Shown here one piece after another: positions 27,641 through 37,727 of a stretch of DNA of 64,000 nucleotides. The DNA comes from Stutzerimonas xanthomarina DSM 18231. GTDB lineage: Bacteria > Pseudomonadota > Gammaproteobacteria > Pseudomonadales > Pseudomonadaceae. Location: positions 558,001 to 622,000 of the forward strand of contig NZ_FQXA01000003.1 in the NCBI RefSeq assembly GCF_900129835.1, given 5' to 3'. Positions within the stretch are counted from its first letter, which is position 1; every line of letters begins with the position of its first letter. The position numbers and the translations under genes are program-made. The notes under the pieces were generated by a model. That model made no database searches, was not told the DNA's origin, and saw only the letters and a list, made by a program, of their open reading frames with translations.

Positions 27641-28840
27641 ATGCGTGTCAGCGCCTACTCCGAACGAATCATCCAGAACCTGCTAGACACCGACTATTAC
27701 AAGCTCACCATGATGCAGGCAGTGCTGCATCACTACCCTAATGCAGAGGTGGAATGGGCCTTCCGCAGTCGATCCGACGAAGACCTGGCGCCATATCTAG
27801 GCGCAATCCGCGAACAATTGGAGGCATTGGCGGAGCTGCGATTCGAACCGAATGAGCTGGCGTTCCTTGAACGCATTCCCTACATGCAGCCGGATTTCAT
27901 CCGGTTTCTCGGGCTGTTCCGCTTTGACCCCCGCTACGTACGGGTGGAGCTTGAAGACGGCGAGCTGGTGGTCTACCTGCACGGCCCCTGGTTGCATGTG
28001 ATCCTTTTCGAGGTGCCGCTGCTGGCCATCATCAGCGAGGTGCGCAACCGTGCCCGCTATCCGCAGGTAACGCTGGGGCAGGCCACCGACCGTCTGGAAG
28101 AAAAGCTGCAGTGGCTGCGCGACGAAGCCACGCCCGCAGAACTGGCCGGTTTCAAACTGGCCGACTTCGGCACCCGCCGCCGCTTCTCGTTCGGTGTCCA
28201 GGCTGCGGTGGTCAAACGGTTGAGCGAGGCGTTTCCCGGACACTTCGTCGGCACCAGCAACGTGCATCTGGCGCGCGCACTGAATCTCAAACCCATGGGC
28301 ACCATGGCACATGAGTGGATCATGGCCCACCAGCAACTCGGCCCCAGGCTGATCGACAGCCAGAGCGCGGCATTGGACTGCTGGGCACGTGAATACCGCG
28401 GTGCGCTGGGCATCGCCATTACCGACTGCATCACCATGGACGCCTTCACTGCGGATTTCGATTTGTATCTGGCGAAGCTGTTCGACGGGCTGCGACATGA
28501 CTCGGGCGATCCGGTCGAATGGGCTGAAAAGGCGATTGCTCACTATGAACGGCTGGGTATCGACCCGATGACCCGGCAACTGGTGTTTTCCGACGGTCTG
28601 AATTTGCCGAAGGCGCTTGGCATCTATCGCACGCTGGCCGGGCGCAGCAACACCAGTTATGGCATTGGCACTCAACTGACCTGCGACATACCCGGCGTCG
28701 AACCCACCAACATGGTGATCAAGATGACCAGCTGCAACGGTCAACCAGTGGCTAAAATCTCCGACTCACCAGGCAAGACCATGTGTCGTGACGAAGCCTT
28801 CATTAGCTACCTCAAGCACGTGTTTGGCGTGAATCGCTGA
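27641..28840 (+). CDS. pncB: Nicotinate phosphoribosyltransferase
   Basis: NAD salvage enzyme making nicotinate mononucleotide from nicotinate and PRPP with ATP; cytoplasmic, 399 residues. Family segments: [15 protein letters not shown] near residue 15, the EWAFRSRS element, [16 protein letters not shown] near 176, the phosphorylated His in [13 protein letters not shown] near 208, [17 protein letters not shown] near 222, and the PRPP site [16 protein letters not shown] near 283 with FSDGLNLP. The full usual length is present. Confidence 0.95.
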   Translation: MRVSAYSERIIQNLLDTDYYKLTMMQAVLHHYPNAEVEWAFRSRSDEDLAPYLGAIREQLEALAELRFEPNELAFLERIPYMQPDFIRFLGLFRFDPRYVRVELEDGELVVYLHGPWLHVILFEVPLLAIISEVRNRARYPQVTLGQATDRLEEKLQWLRDEATPAELAGFKLADFGTRRRFSFGVQAAVVKRLSEAFPGHFVGTSNVHLARALNLKPMGTMAHEWIMAHQQLGPRLIDSQSAALDCWAREYRGALGIAITDCITMDAFTADFDLYLAKLFDGLRHDSGDPVEWAEKAIAHYERLGIDPMTRQLVFSDGLNLPKALGIYRTLAGRSNTSYGIGTQLTCDIPGVEPTNMVIKMTSCNGQPVAKISDSPGKTMCRDEAFISYLKHVFGVNR

Positions 28841-28847
28841 CCGCCAC

Positions 28848-30041
28848 TCAGACGGCTGACAGAGGCGTTTCGGATACCGCCTCAGCAACCGTTTCGAAAC
28901 ACAGGCGGTTGCGCCCGGACGTTTTAGCCACGTACATCCGCTTGTCCGCCAGGTCTAGCAGTTCCTCCGCGCTTTCGGCGAAGTCAGCGCAACGCTCAGC
29001 CAAACCCATGCTGGCGGTGAGAATGCTGCCATCAGGTCGCGCTCCAAGGCCACCCCTGACCATGCGAGTAAGCGCCAAGCGAGCCTGTTCGCGATCAGTG
29101 TCAGGCATGATCACAACAAACTCCTCACCACCCCAGCGCAGCAAGGTATCGGTGCTGCGCAGGCTAGCCAGCATCTGCTGGGTGCACTCGCGCAACACCA
29201 GGTCGCCGGCTTCGTGACCAAAGGTGTCGTTGATCTGCTTGAAGTGGTCGAGATCGATGAAGGCGACGGCGAGACCGGTGTCGTGACGTCGGGCGGTGTC
29301 CCATTGCAGCTTCAGGATCTCCTGCCCGCTACCGCGCGAAAAAACACCGGTAAGCGGGTCGCGGATCGCCTGGCGTACCAACGCGATCATGAACGCCAAT
29401 TGACTGAGGCTCGCCAGCGAGCTGACCCCGGCGATCAATATCAGCAACCAGAACCCACCCGCGTAGGAAGGCCAGTTGAGCGTCGTCCACGACAGATAAC
29501 CCGCCACCGCGTGCGCAACAAGCAGAACGGATGCCATGACCAGATTCTCTAACAAGGTCAGCGGGAATATGGCCAGTCCGGCTATCAGTACGAAGGGCAG
29601 GAACGCATACCCGGTGGCGACCATTGCGGAAATCTGGGTGAGCTGATAACCCCCAAGCAACGTATGCGAAGCGATATAGAACACGGTGGGGATGGCGAAC
29701 AGCAGCGCAACTGCCCGATACGCATCAAACAGGTTACCGCTGGGTCGATAGAACAGCAGCAGGCAGGCGAAGGCGGCGCAGGCAAGCAACCGAAAAGTTG
29801 CCAGGCCAAGCCAGAGCGGGTAAGTGAAGACCATCATGTCGATGATTCCCCACAACGGCGTCAGCACCGCGAAAAGAAACGCGAACAGCCTGACCCGATT
29901 GACGATTAGCGTCGCGCGACGCTGGCTCATCAGCATGGAATGGCGGTGCGGAATGGCCAGCTTCATGAATTCATTGGACTTGAGTTCACTGGGCAGCAGT
30001 GTAGCCAGGCGGCTCGACAGCAGATCAATCAAGGACGGCAT
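28848..30041 (-). CDS. Membrane diguanylate cyclase (GGEEF)
   Basis: Makes c-di-GMP. The N-terminal half (about residues 50-225 of this reading) has five or six membrane helices of the MASE type. The GGDEF domain runs from about 240 to 385, with RDPLTGVFSRG, FIDLDHFKQINDTFGHEAGD and active site RWGGEEFVVIMPD. An inhibitory I-site RSTD sits five residues before GGEEF, so product inhibition is expected. No EAL domain. The start is uncertain: ATG at 30041 (used), ATG at 30068 or GTG at 30080. It converges with pncB, with stops 7 bp apart. Confidence 0.88.
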   Translation of the reverse strand: MPSLIDLLSSRLATLLPSELKSNEFMKLAIPHRHSMLMSQRRATLIVNRVRLFAFLFAVLTPLWGIIDMMVFTYPLWLGLATFRLLACAAFACLLLFYRPSGNLFDAYRAVALLFAIPTVFYIASHTLLGGYQLTQISAMVATGYAFLPFVLIAGLAIFPLTLLENLVMASVLLVAHAVAGYLSWTTLNWPSYAGGFWLLILIAGVSSLASLSQLAFMIALVRQAIRDPLTGVFSRGSGQEILKLQWDTARRHDTGLAVAFIDLDHFKQINDTFGHEAGDLVLRECTQQMLASLRSTDTLLRWGGEEFVVIMPDTDREQARLALTRMVRGGLGARPDGSILTASMGLAERCADFAESAEELLDLADKRMYVAKTSGRNRLCFETVAEAVSETPLSAV

Positions 30042-30081
30042 TTTCTTATAGTCACCCGAATGGAGCATTGGAACGGCCACT

Positions 30082-30436
30082 CACGTCCACGTGCCAGCCG
30101 CGCCGAATAGTAGCACTTAGCCATAAGCGGCATCGCACCACCGACGGACTCTGCCAAACCCTACTGCACACCGGAAGCCGTGAGCAACGAAACAGCCTGG
30201 GGAAAATCCTCATGTTTCATGCGGCTTTGGTGCCTTTCTCGTTAACGGCCTGTGCCGATCAGACTGCAGCGTTATCGCCAAAAAAAATTGTAACAATCCT
30301 TATTGAGGCCCTCCTCCGCGCCAGTAATCCGTTTGAGCGACAGTCTCTACTCTGCCAAATGACGCTTTAGAGCGCTTATGCCTCCCTCAATGGGCGACTA
30401 GCTTGGCTGGTGCCGGAGCGACGGCTTCGGCTGCCA
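30082..30436. other. Intergenic region between diguanylate cyclase and estA, no gene seen
   Basis: About 355 bp between divergent genes. I see no coding sequence, RNA gene or inverted repeat of note. It must hold both promoters; an A-rich stretch near 30282-30300 is the most promoter-like part on the estA side. Confidence 0.4.
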
Positions 30437-30450
30437 AACAAGAACAATAA
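30437..30450 (+). promoter_or_regulatory. Two overlapping CA motifs (Hfq/Crc type) at the estA ribosome site
   Basis: AACAAGAA (30437-30444) and AACAATAA (30443-30450) both fit AANAANAA, the motif bound by Hfq with Crc in pseudomonads. They abut the AAGGAG of estA, where binding would block translation. This is a motif match only. Confidence 0.45.
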
Positions 30451-30462
30451 GGAGATTATCCA

Positions 30463-32379
30463 GTGCAGAGCGCTTTAAAGCCCCTCGCCCTCGCCATACT
30501 GCTGGCGGGCGTATCCGTCCCAGCTAACGCGGACACCAGCCCGTACAACCAATTCGTCAGCTTCGGCGACTCGCTGAGCGATGCTGGCAATTTTCCAGAC
30601 GCCGGCAGCCCTCTCTTATCGGGCAACCCAACAGGCGGTCTGCGCTTTACCAACCGCACTGGACCGACCTACCTGGCCAACAACACCGAATATGCCGGAC
30701 AGGTTGTTACCCAAGTACTCGCTAACCGCCTGGGCCTGCAGGCTCTGCCGTCGACACCGATCCTGCCGCGCCTCCTGACGGGCAATCCTGACGGCACGAA
30801 CTATGCGGTGGGGGGTTACCGTACGGATCAAATTCTTGATTCGCTCGTCGGCACCTCGACCGTCGACGCTGGAGGCGGACTTACACGCAGCCGGCCAGGG
30901 TATCTGGTGCAAAACCCGCGGGTCGACCCGAATGGCCTGTACTACCTCAACGGTGGCGCCAACGATATTTTCCAGCTTCAAACCAACCCTGTGACCATGG
31001 CGCAAGCTGCTGGAAATATGGTCGCAGCAGTCGGCGCACTGCAAGCAGCCGGCGCGCGCTATATCGTTATCTCCGACCTGCCTGATGTGGGTAACACGCC
31101 ATTGGGTAACAGCCGGCCGGGCTTCGGTAGCGTTTTGAACAACCTGAGCGACACGTTCAACGCTGAGCTCGCTGCTGGACTCCAGGCGCAGGGCGGCAAC
31201 TACGTCCTGTTGAACAATCGGCTGTTGCTCTCGGAAGTTCGCGCCGACCCCGCTCGCTACGGATTCGATCCGAGCATCAACCAAACCGCTGTCTGCTTTG
31301 ATGGCGGTAATTGCCCGCTCGACCCCACTTACGGTCTGGGTACCGCTAATGCTGACCCAAGCCGCCTGCTCTTCAACGATCAGGTGCACCCGACTACCGC
31401 AGTCCACCAGATCAGCGCCGATTATGTCTATTCGATTCTTTCGGCACCGGCAGAGGTATCGCTGCTGCCCGAGATGGGTCGCTCGGCACTGCGCAATCAC
31501 CTGCAGTTACTCGACAATGAGCTCGCTGCGCAGCGTGGCAATTGGCAGTCGGTAGGTGTCTGGCGCAGCTTCGTTCAAGGCGGGTACAACCGTCCCGAAT
31601 ATGATGGCTTCGGTGGTGGCGACGGCGACAGCCCGACCCTTGCAGTCGGTATGAGCAATCGTATCAGCGAGCAGTGGTTGGCAGGGCTCAGTCTGGGTCT
31701 GGCGCAGAATTCGCTCAGCCTCGGGGCCGGAGATTCGGACTACGACATGCGCAGCTATCTGGCGACTGCGTTTGCCAGCTATCAACAGGACCGGTTGTTT
31801 GCGGACTTCAATGCCAGCGTTGGCTACCTTGATTACGACTCGCTGGACCGCACTTTTGCGCTCGGCGTAGCGGAGCGTTCTGAAAAAGGCAGCACCGAGG
31901 GCATGGCTTGGGGCGTGTCGGCCAAGACCGGTTTCAACCTGATGCAGATGGGAGATCCGGTACAGTTCGGCCCGTTCATCGGCGCCAGCTATCAGAAAAT
32001 CGATGTAGACGGTTATAGCGAACAAGGCGTCAGGTCGACCGCTTTGACCTACGAAGACCAGGAGCTCGATTCACTTCGTTTGTCGGTTGGCCTGTTTGGC
32101 AGTTATGCATTGTCGGACCGCACTCGACTCCTTGGCGAGGTCGCGCGCGAGGTCGAGCGAGAGGATGAGCAGCGCGAAGATCTGCGCATGTCATTGAACA
32201 GCGTGCCGACCAACAGCTTTGAGCTGCCGGGTGCGACCCCGACGGGCGACCAGACCCGCTTCGGTGTCGGTATCGCGCACCAGCTGACGACAGGTCTCAG
32301 CGTCCGAGCCAATTACAACTACCAGGGCAACGACAACCGCAACCACGGAGTCGGGTTATCCCTGGCGCTGGATCTGTAA
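30463..32379 (+). CDS. estA: Autotransporter GDSL esterase
   Basis: Outer-membrane esterase displayed on the cell surface, 638 residues. GTG start with AAGGAG 8 nt upstream. Signal peptide 1-23 (ending NADT). GDSL catalytic domain to about residue 330: block I FGDSLSDAGN with nucleophile Ser37, block III GGANDI near 165, and block V DQVHPT with the Asp/His pair near residue 310. The C-terminal autotransporter beta-barrel covers about 360-638 and ends LSLALDL with alternating hydrophobic strands. Length and layout match P. aeruginosa EstA (646 residues), which is needed for rhamnolipid production and motility; that role is not shown here. Confidence 0.94.
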   Translation: MQSALKPLALAILLAGVSVPANADTSPYNQFVSFGDSLSDAGNFPDAGSPLLSGNPTGGLRFTNRTGPTYLANNTEYAGQVVTQVLANRLGLQALPSTPILPRLLTGNPDGTNYAVGGYRTDQILDSLVGTSTVDAGGGLTRSRPGYLVQNPRVDPNGLYYLNGGANDIFQLQTNPVTMAQAAGNMVAAVGALQAAGARYIVISDLPDVGNTPLGNSRPGFGSVLNNLSDTFNAELAAGLQAQGGNYVLLNNRLLLSEVRADPARYGFDPSINQTAVCFDGGNCPLDPTYGLGTANADPSRLLFNDQVHPTTAVHQISADYVYSILSAPAEVSLLPEMGRSALRNHLQLLDNELAAQRGNWQSVGVWRSFVQGGYNRPEYDGFGGGDGDSPTLAVGMSNRISEQWLAGLSLGLAQNSLSLGAGDSDYDMRSYLATAFASYQQDRLFADFNASVGYLDYDSLDRTFALGVAERSEKGSTEGMAWGVSAKTGFNLMQMGDPVQFGPFIGASYQKIDVDGYSEQGVRSTALTYEDQELDSLRLSVGLFGSYALSDRTRLLGEVAREVEREDEQREDLRMSLNSVPTNSFELPGATPTGDQTRFGVGIAHQLTTGLSVRANYNYQGNDNRNHGVGLSLALDL

Positions 32380-32409
32380 ACCGCTACTCCTCCTTTGGCT
32401 GATTTGCCT

Positions 32410-32442
32410 GGCCGCTGCGCAGCATACGCAGCGGCCTTTTTT
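32410..32442. terminator. Intrinsic terminator after estA
   Basis: 10-bp perfect stem (GGCCGCTGCG/CGCAGCGGCC), 7-nt loop, then T6. It lies between the convergent estA and the coiled-coil protein gene. Confidence 0.9.
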
Positions 32443-32454
32443 ATCAAGGCTTGG

Positions 32455-33357
32455 CTAGCGCTGGTCTATCTGTTGCTGGAGGTTGGCAATCTGCCCTTGC
32501 AGTGTGTTGATGTTGCGGGTCATCTGGGCTCTGAACGCATCGAACTCTGACGTCACTACGCCGGGCGTAGCGGCAGGCCGGTTATCCAGCTCGCTGCGCA
32601 AGATCAGCACGTCCTGCTCCAAGCGACTGATCGCCTGACTGGCATCGCCTCTCTGTTTCAACGCTGCGACGTCTTTGCTCAGCCCGTCAATTCGACCAGA
32701 CAGCTCGCCCAGCTCGTCCACCGAACCCTTCAGACCCGACATCGATGACGTGAGCGCGGCTTGTTCGCTTGCCACTTTTTTAACGGTATTGGCGAGCGCG
32801 GCAGTCGCGGACTGATGCCCTTGTACCTCAGTGGTGATGCGCTCGATCTGGCCGCCCTGGTCTTCCAGGCGCTTGTCCTGATTACCCTGTTTACCGGTCA
32901 GGCTCTGCTGCTGGGTAGTGATGGCCCGCTGTTGCTCAGCCAGGTCCAGCGCCTGCTTTTCAAGCTGCTTGATGCGCAGTTTCAAGGCCTCGCCTTCGGT
33001 GGTCACGCTGGATTCGGTCGCCACGATCTTGCCGGAAATATCCTGTAGCCGGCCGGTCGCGTCTTCGCTGATGCGCGCAAAGCTTTCCTGCGTGGCAACC
33101 AGTTGAGCCTCGAGCCTGGACACCTGCTGCAGACCCCACCAACCCAACGCGATCAGCAAGCCGAACAGCACCAAAATCAAGAACCACAGCGGCGTGGTGC
33201 TGGCGGCACGCCGCTTCTGGCGCGGCCGCGAATCATCGGCAGCCTGACTCTTCGACTTGCCGATCGGCTCTAGCTCCGGCGCTGGGTACGGATCGCGATC
33301 GCGGCCGGCGGTCAGGCTGGGTATGTTGTCCAGTTCGTCGTGAGCATCGTTGCGCAT
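32455..33357 (-). CDS. Membrane-anchored coiled-coil protein of unknown function
   Basis: 300 residues. A polar, Lys/Arg-rich cytoplasmic arm of about 55 residues is followed by one membrane helix at about 57-76 (LWFLILVLFGLLIALGWWGL). The rest is almost entirely coiled coil, with frequent Leu/Gln/Glu heptads (LRIKQLEKQALDLAEQQRAI and repeats up to NTLQGQIANLQQQI). Topology would put the coil in the periplasm. I do not recognise a named family; similar ATPase-free coil proteins are widespread in pseudomonads. It could serve envelope organisation, but nothing in the sequence shows it. Confidence 0.75.
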   Translation of the reverse strand: MRNDAHDELDNIPSLTAGRDRDPYPAPELEPIGKSKSQAADDSRPRQKRRAASTTPLWFLILVLFGLLIALGWWGLQQVSRLEAQLVATQESFARISEDATGRLQDISGKIVATESSVTTEGEALKLRIKQLEKQALDLAEQQRAITTQQQSLTGKQGNQDKRLEDQGGQIERITTEVQGHQSATAALANTVKKVASEQAALTSSMSGLKGSVDELGELSGRIDGLSKDVAALKQRGDASQAISRLEQDVLILRSELDNRPAATPGVVTSEFDAFRAQMTRNINTLQGQIANLQQQIDQR

Positions 33358-33726
33358 GGGATACCTTTAATGGCGCGAAGCGAGAGACAGCGCGCAGTAT
33401 AACGATTCAGCCCAGGCACTTCAGCGCGAACACCACCCATAAACTGCACCCGGAACAGGCGTCCCGCGCCGCCGTGTATCAAGACCGTGCAAACCGACAT
33501 AACGGGCAAGCGATCAGCTCGTCACGCGCCATGTTGGGAAGACTGCATCCAAGCGGCAAGGTCAACCACGGTGGGCTTCATCCTGCATTGCACATCGAAA
33601 GAGGTCAGCCCGAACAGGAACTGGTACGCCTGTTGCTTTGGCTTTGATGCCAGCGGATAGCGCTTTCCGACACGGATGTCGGGCCAAAACGCCAAGAACG
33701 GCCGATAGATTGGAGGATGAATCGTC
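33358..33726. other. Intergenic region, no gene seen
   Basis: 369 bp between the divergent coiled-coil gene and the small protein at 33727. Short overlapping readings on the minus strand have no ribosome site and no recognisable content. A GGAGG at 33713-33717 serves the downstream gene. Confidence 0.4.
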
Positions 33727-33999
33727 ATGGAGTTCAACAAGTCCGTACTGGATTGCATGCAGCAGCTGCGCCGTCGGCTGCGTGACGAGCAGCAGCTGAA
33801 TATTCGTCTGAGCCAACCGGATGCAATCCAGGCCATGCTGACCGCCTATCTCTGCTCCGGTGATGAGATGACCCGGGACCTGGGCAAACAACTGGCCACG
33901 TACAGCGACATGCCCGCCCTCTTCACCCCGCCGTCCAAGCCAGCAGGCCGCAGCGGCCCCTCGGTACGCATCTACCGCGGCCAGCGAGTCCTTGGCTGA
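33727..33999 (+). CDS. Small conserved hypothetical protein
   Basis: 90 residues from the ATG at 33727, 10 nt after GGAGG. The first 60 residues look like two amphipathic helices (SVLDCMQQLRRRLRDEQQLN and QPDAIQAMLTAYLCSGDEMT), the tail is Pro/Ser/Arg-rich. No signal, membrane helix or catalytic motif. I do not recognise a function. It converges with argP. Confidence 0.6.
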   Translation: MEFNKSVLDCMQQLRRRLRDEQQLNIRLSQPDAIQAMLTAYLCSGDEMTRDLGKQLATYSDMPALFTPPSKPAGRSGPSVRIYRGQRVLG

Positions 34000-34005
34000 T
34001 CCGCC

Positions 34006-34893
34006 TTAACAGATCAACCATTGCCTGGCAGAACGTGACAGCTGCTGCGTAAGCTCGGCGAGCAATTCACCGCCGTTGCGCCAGTGATGCCAATACAAGG
34101 GCACATCAATGGGTTCGCCTGAATAGATATCAACCAGCGCCCCGCTCGCCAACTCCGCGCCGACCTGCAGTTCAGGCACCAACCCCCATCCCAGGTCGCT
34201 TTGCAGCAGGCGGACAAAACCTTCTGACGAGGGGCACAGGTGATGGCTGAACGCCCCTTTCAGGCCCAGCGCTGCGAGATAGCGATGCTGCAGCTGGTCA
34301 TCAGGACCGAAGACGATTGCCGGAGCCTTCAATAAGTCCTCGACTGGCGCGCCCGGTTTGATGTGCCGGGCGACATAAGCGGGACTGGCGAGTGCGCGGT
34401 AGCGCATGGCGCCGAGAAACTCGCTGCGCGCGCCGGCCAAAGGCCGTTCGACCGCGCACACGCACGCAGCAACCTCCCCCGCACGCATCCGTTTGAGCCC
34501 GACATCCTGATCTTCCAACACATGATCGAGTACCACGCCATGTCGAGTACAAAAAGGGGCGACTGCAGCCGGCCACCAGGTAGCCAAGCTGTCGGAGTTC
34601 AGCGCGATGCGCAGTCGCTCCGGCAGTCGGCTCTCGCCCAATTCCGGCACCTGCCCCTGCAAATCGCGTTCGAGCAGGCGCACCTGCTGCACATGGTTAA
34701 GCAAACGCCGACCAACCTCCGTTGGCTGGGGTGGCGAAACACGTAGCAGCACCGGTTGTCCCAACCGAGCCTCAAGCAGCTTGATGCGCTGCGACACCGC
34801 CGACTGCGACAGCCCCAACGACTGCGCAGCGCGATCAAATCCGGCTTGTTCAACCACCGCTGCCAAAGCGACCAGCAATTTGTAATCGAACAT
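34006..34893 (-). CDS. argP: LysR-type regulator ArgP (IciA)
   Basis: 295-residue LysR-type regulator. Start at 34893 gives the canonical MFDYKLLVALAAVVEQAGFDRAAQSLGLSQSAVSQRIKLLEARLG helix-turn-helix; a longer reading adds 30 residues with no family match. ArgP controls the divergent arginine/lysine exporter gene and responds to basic amino acids. That exporter gene begins 96 bp away on the other strand, which confirms the assignment. Confidence 0.9.
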   Translation of the reverse strand: MFDYKLLVALAAVVEQAGFDRAAQSLGLSQSAVSQRIKLLEARLGQPVLLRVSPPQPTEVGRRLLNHVQQVRLLERDLQGQVPELGESRLPERLRIALNSDSLATWWPAAVAPFCTRHGVVLDHVLEDQDVGLKRMRAGEVAACVCAVERPLAGARSEFLGAMRYRALASPAYVARHIKPGAPVEDLLKAPAIVFGPDDQLQHRYLAALGLKGAFSHHLCPSSEGFVRLLQSDLGWGLVPELQVGAELASGALVDIYSGEPIDVPLYWHHWRNGGELLAELTQQLSRSARQWLIC

Positions 34894-34989
34894 TCGATTT
34901 CCTAATGAGGCATTACCTAATTTCGTTTTTCTTATAAGACAACAGCACCGAAACTGCGAGCCTTCTCTTGACGACACAGGCAAAGCATC

Positions 34990-35592
34990 ATGTGGCAGAG
35001 CTACTTCAACGGGCTTCTAATCACCGCCGGGCTGATCATTGCCATCGGTGCGCAGAATGCGTTTGTCCTGGCGCAGAGCCTGCGCCGCGAGCACCATCTA
35101 CCGGTAGCTGCGCTCTGCATCCTCTGCGACATTCTGCTGGTTAGCATCGGCGTCTTCGGTCTCGCTGCGGTACTGGCCGAAAATCCGCTGCTGCTACAGA
35201 TCACGCGATGGGGAGGCGTGCTGTTCTTACTGTTCTACGGTGCCATTGCGTTGCGCCGTGCTGCGCGCCCACAAGCCTTGCTGGAAAACGCCCAACGCGG
35301 CCCGCGCTCGCTTCAGAGCGTGTTGCTCGCCGCATTGGCCGTGACGTTGCTAAACCCGCACGTTTACCTCGACACGGTATTGCTGATTGGCTCACTCGGG
35401 GCGCAGCAACCCGAGCCCGCGGCTTATACGCTTGGGGCCGCGAGCGCCTCGACTCTGTGGTTTCTGATTCTGGCACTGGGGGGCGCCTGGCTTGCGCCTT
35501 GGCTAGCGCGGCCGCTGACCTGGCGACTGATCGACCTGGGCGTGGCGACGATGATGTTCACGGTAGCCGCGCAGCTTGTTGTCCTGGCCTAA
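34990..35592 (+). CDS. argO: LysE/ArgO-type basic amino acid exporter
   Basis: Inner-membrane exporter of arginine and/or lysine, 200 residues and six helices. Family marks: FNGLLITAGLIIAIGAQNAFVLAQSL at the start (with the GAQNAFVL core), HHLPVAALCILCDILLVSIGVFG, and LAALAVTLLNPHVYLDTVLLIGSLG near 115-135. It stands divergent from argP, the arrangement known in E. coli and Corynebacterium, and is expected to be induced by ArgP when arginine or lysine accumulates. Confidence 0.92.
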   Translation: MWQSYFNGLLITAGLIIAIGAQNAFVLAQSLRREHHLPVAALCILCDILLVSIGVFGLAAVLAENPLLLQITRWGGVLFLLFYGAIALRRAARPQALLENAQRGPRSLQSVLLAALAVTLLNPHVYLDTVLLIGSLGAQQPEPAAYTLGAASASTLWFLILALGGAWLAPWLARPLTWRLIDLGVATMMFTVAAQLVVLA

Positions 35593-35955
35593 GGAACGCC
35601 CAGTGTAATCGGAGGTCCACGCAGAGGGCCTCAGGCATCATCGCACCCTGCGCCAGAACCTTGCGACAAGGCTCTGGCCCTGGCTTTTCCACACAGTTGA
35701 CGCGTGGTTTTGCCACAGGCTGGGTGCTATGATCCTTGGTCCGCGGGCATGGAGTGGAACGCTTCAGCCCGCCATCGCGGCCGCCCGTGATCGGCCAAAG
35801 AATGCGCACGCATGTAGCAAGCGAAGGGAAAGACAGGCGTAAACGGACGAACATCAGTGCAGTAGTTTTCTCCGTTCCGCGAGGCGTTGGTCACCAGCGC
35901 AGACTGCCTCCTTCCGAGCCGCATCTATTCTCGACACCTGAGCAGGAGATACACC
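35593..35955. other. Intergenic region upstream of sodB, no gene seen
   Basis: 363 bp. Readings on both strands lack ribosome sites and family content. It should contain the sodB promoter and leader; no clear Fur box or terminator was found by eye. Confidence 0.35.
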
Positions 35956-36537
35956 ATGGCTTTCGAATTGCCGCCGCTTCCGTTTGAAAAGAACGCCCTC
36001 GAGCCGCACATTTCCGCTGAAACTTTTGAATATCACCACGGCAAGCATCATCAGGCCTACGTGACCAACCTGAACAACCTGGTCCCAGGTACCGAGTTCG
36101 AAGGCAAGGACCTGGAAACCATCATCAAGACCTCTTCTGGTGGCATCTTCAACAATGCCGCTCAGGTCTGGAACCACACCTTCTTCTGGAACTGCATGGC
36201 CCCGAATGCCGGCGGCGAGCCGACTGGCGCCCTGGCTGATGCCATCAATGCTTCTTTCGGTTCCTTCGACAAGTTCAAGGAAGAGTTCACCAAGACCGCA
36301 ATCGGCACCTTCGGCTCCGGCTGGGCGTGGCTGGTGAAGAAGTCCGACGGCAGCGTTGGCCTGGCGAGCACCATCGGTGCCGGCAACCCGATGACCGCTG
36401 GCGACAAGCCGCTGCTGACCTGCGACGTCTGGGAACACGCGTACTACATCGACTACCGCAATGCCCGTCCGAAGTTCGTCGAGGCATTCTGGAACGTCGT
36501 TAACTGGGACTTCGTCGCGAAGAATTTCGCTGGCTAA
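35956..36537 (+). CDS. sodB: Iron superoxide dismutase
   Basis: Converts superoxide to H2O2 and O2; cytoplasmic, 193 residues. The ATG at 35956 follows AGGAG. Metal ligands: His27 in [15 protein letters not shown], His74 in [14 protein letters not shown], and Asp157/His161 in [17 protein letters not shown]. The Gln in NAAQVWNH with the Fe-type FGSGWAWLV pattern argues for the iron form rather than the manganese form. A terminator follows directly. Confidence 0.96.
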   Translation: MAFELPPLPFEKNALEPHISAETFEYHHGKHHQAYVTNLNNLVPGTEFEGKDLETIIKTSSGGIFNNAAQVWNHTFFWNCMAPNAGGEPTGALADAINASFGSFDKFKEEFTKTAIGTFGSGWAWLVKKSDGSVGLASTIGAGNPMTAGDKPLLTCDVWEHAYYIDYRNARPKFVEAFWNVVNWDFVAKNFAG

Positions 36538-36582
36538 GCCGAGGCCTGCTTGAGGGCAGGACTGCCGGCCCTTCGCGCAAGC

Positions 36583-36613
36583 AAAAATGCCCGCATTCAT
36601 GCGGGCATTTTTT
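36583..36613 (+). terminator. Intrinsic terminator after sodB
   Basis: 10-bp stem (ATGCCCGCAT/ATGCGGGCAT) flanked by A5 and T6, 45 bp after the sodB stop. The 225 bp from here to dcd show no feature I can support. Confidence 0.9.
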
Positions 36614-36840
36614 TGCGTACGCAAAATGAAACGGCAGCTGCGTCGAGCGAATCAGACTCTGGCCATCTTGTTCGAGGCATCGCACGACGGCAAGCAGGTC
36701 AACACTGGCGGCAAGCGCAGGGAGAACAGTCGGGGCGCTGCCAGATGGCGCCTGCCCTAAGCCGGAACTCCGGATCGCAAAGCTGATGCGAGCGGCAGTC
36801 AATACCGCCCGCCAGGGTTCTTGAAATTCGCGAAGCGCAA

Positions 36841-37407
36841 TCATGCCTTTGGCAAGGTCACTCCACGCTGGCCCTGATACTTGCCACCACGATCCCGGTA
36901 AGAGGTCTCGCACTCTTCATCCGATTCCAGGAACAGCATTTGCGCCACGCCTTCATTGGCGTAGATCTTCGCTGGCAACGTAGTGGTATTGGAGAACTCC
37001 AGGGTCACGTGGCCTTCCCACTCGGGTTCGAGTGGCGTGACATTGACGATGATCCCGCAGCGAGCATAGGTGCTCTTGCCCAGACAGATGGTCAGCACGT
37101 TACGCGGAATCCGGAAGTACTCGACCGTGCGCGCCAGTGCGAAAGAGTTCGGAGGGATGATGCAGACGTCGCTTTTGACGTCGACGAAGCTCTTCTCGTC
37201 GAAGTTCTTCGGATCGACGATCGCCGAATTGATGTTGGTGAATATCTTAAACTCGTCGGCGCAGCGCACATCATAGCCATAGCTGGACACGCCGTAGGAA
37301 ATCAGGCGCTCGCTGCCCTCGGTCCGCACCTGGCGTTCCACGTAGGGTTCGATCATGCCGTGCTCCTGGGCCATCCGGCGAATCCACTTGTCCGATTTGA
37401 TGCTCAT
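36841..37407 (-). CDS. dcd: dCTP deaminase
   Basis: Deaminates dCTP to dUTP for thymidylate synthesis; homotrimeric, cytoplasmic, 188 residues. Family segments: [37 protein letters not shown] near residue 35, [54 protein letters not shown] covering the catalytic Glu near residue 138 with the GKSTYARCG loop, and QMLFLES near the end. Standard length. Transcribed away from the cold-shock gene. Confidence 0.96.
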   Translation of the reverse strand: MSIKSDKWIRRMAQEHGMIEPYVERQVRTEGSERLISYGVSSYGYDVRCADEFKIFTNINSAIVDPKNFDEKSFVDVKSDVCIIPPNSFALARTVEYFRIPRNVLTICLGKSTYARCGIIVNVTPLEPEWEGHVTLEFSNTTTLPAKIYANEGVAQMLFLESDEECETSYRDRGGKYQGQRGVTLPKA

Positions 37408-37727
37408 GGCGGGCGTCCTGATTTGGCTAATATGTGGTAGATAAAGGCGTGCATCTTACCGAGCACATGGAGCCGGTTCAAAGGCCCCGAACCGCCTCCG
37501 TGCGTTGCATCTCTGACACGCCGGCCGGAAATTGAAAATAATGCTCGCATTGCGACAGAAATGGAGTATCTTTCATTGGCTGCTGCTGCATGTGTCACCG
37601 TGAATCGCTACATGTTTAGATTTCGATCCGATCATTGCTACGACTCCTAACTCCTTGCACACAGTCACCGTTCGGGGTATTTGCCCGTTCAAATTATCTC
37701 TACACCTTGTTCAAGGAGACATTTCAA
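37408..37727. other. Divergent promoter region and long cold-shock leader
   Basis: 320 bp between dcd and the cold-shock gene with no coding content. Cold-shock genes usually have a long structured 5' leader, and the pyrimidine-rich 37640-37720 ending in TTCAAGGAGAC fits that, but I cannot place the transcript start. Confidence 0.4.
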
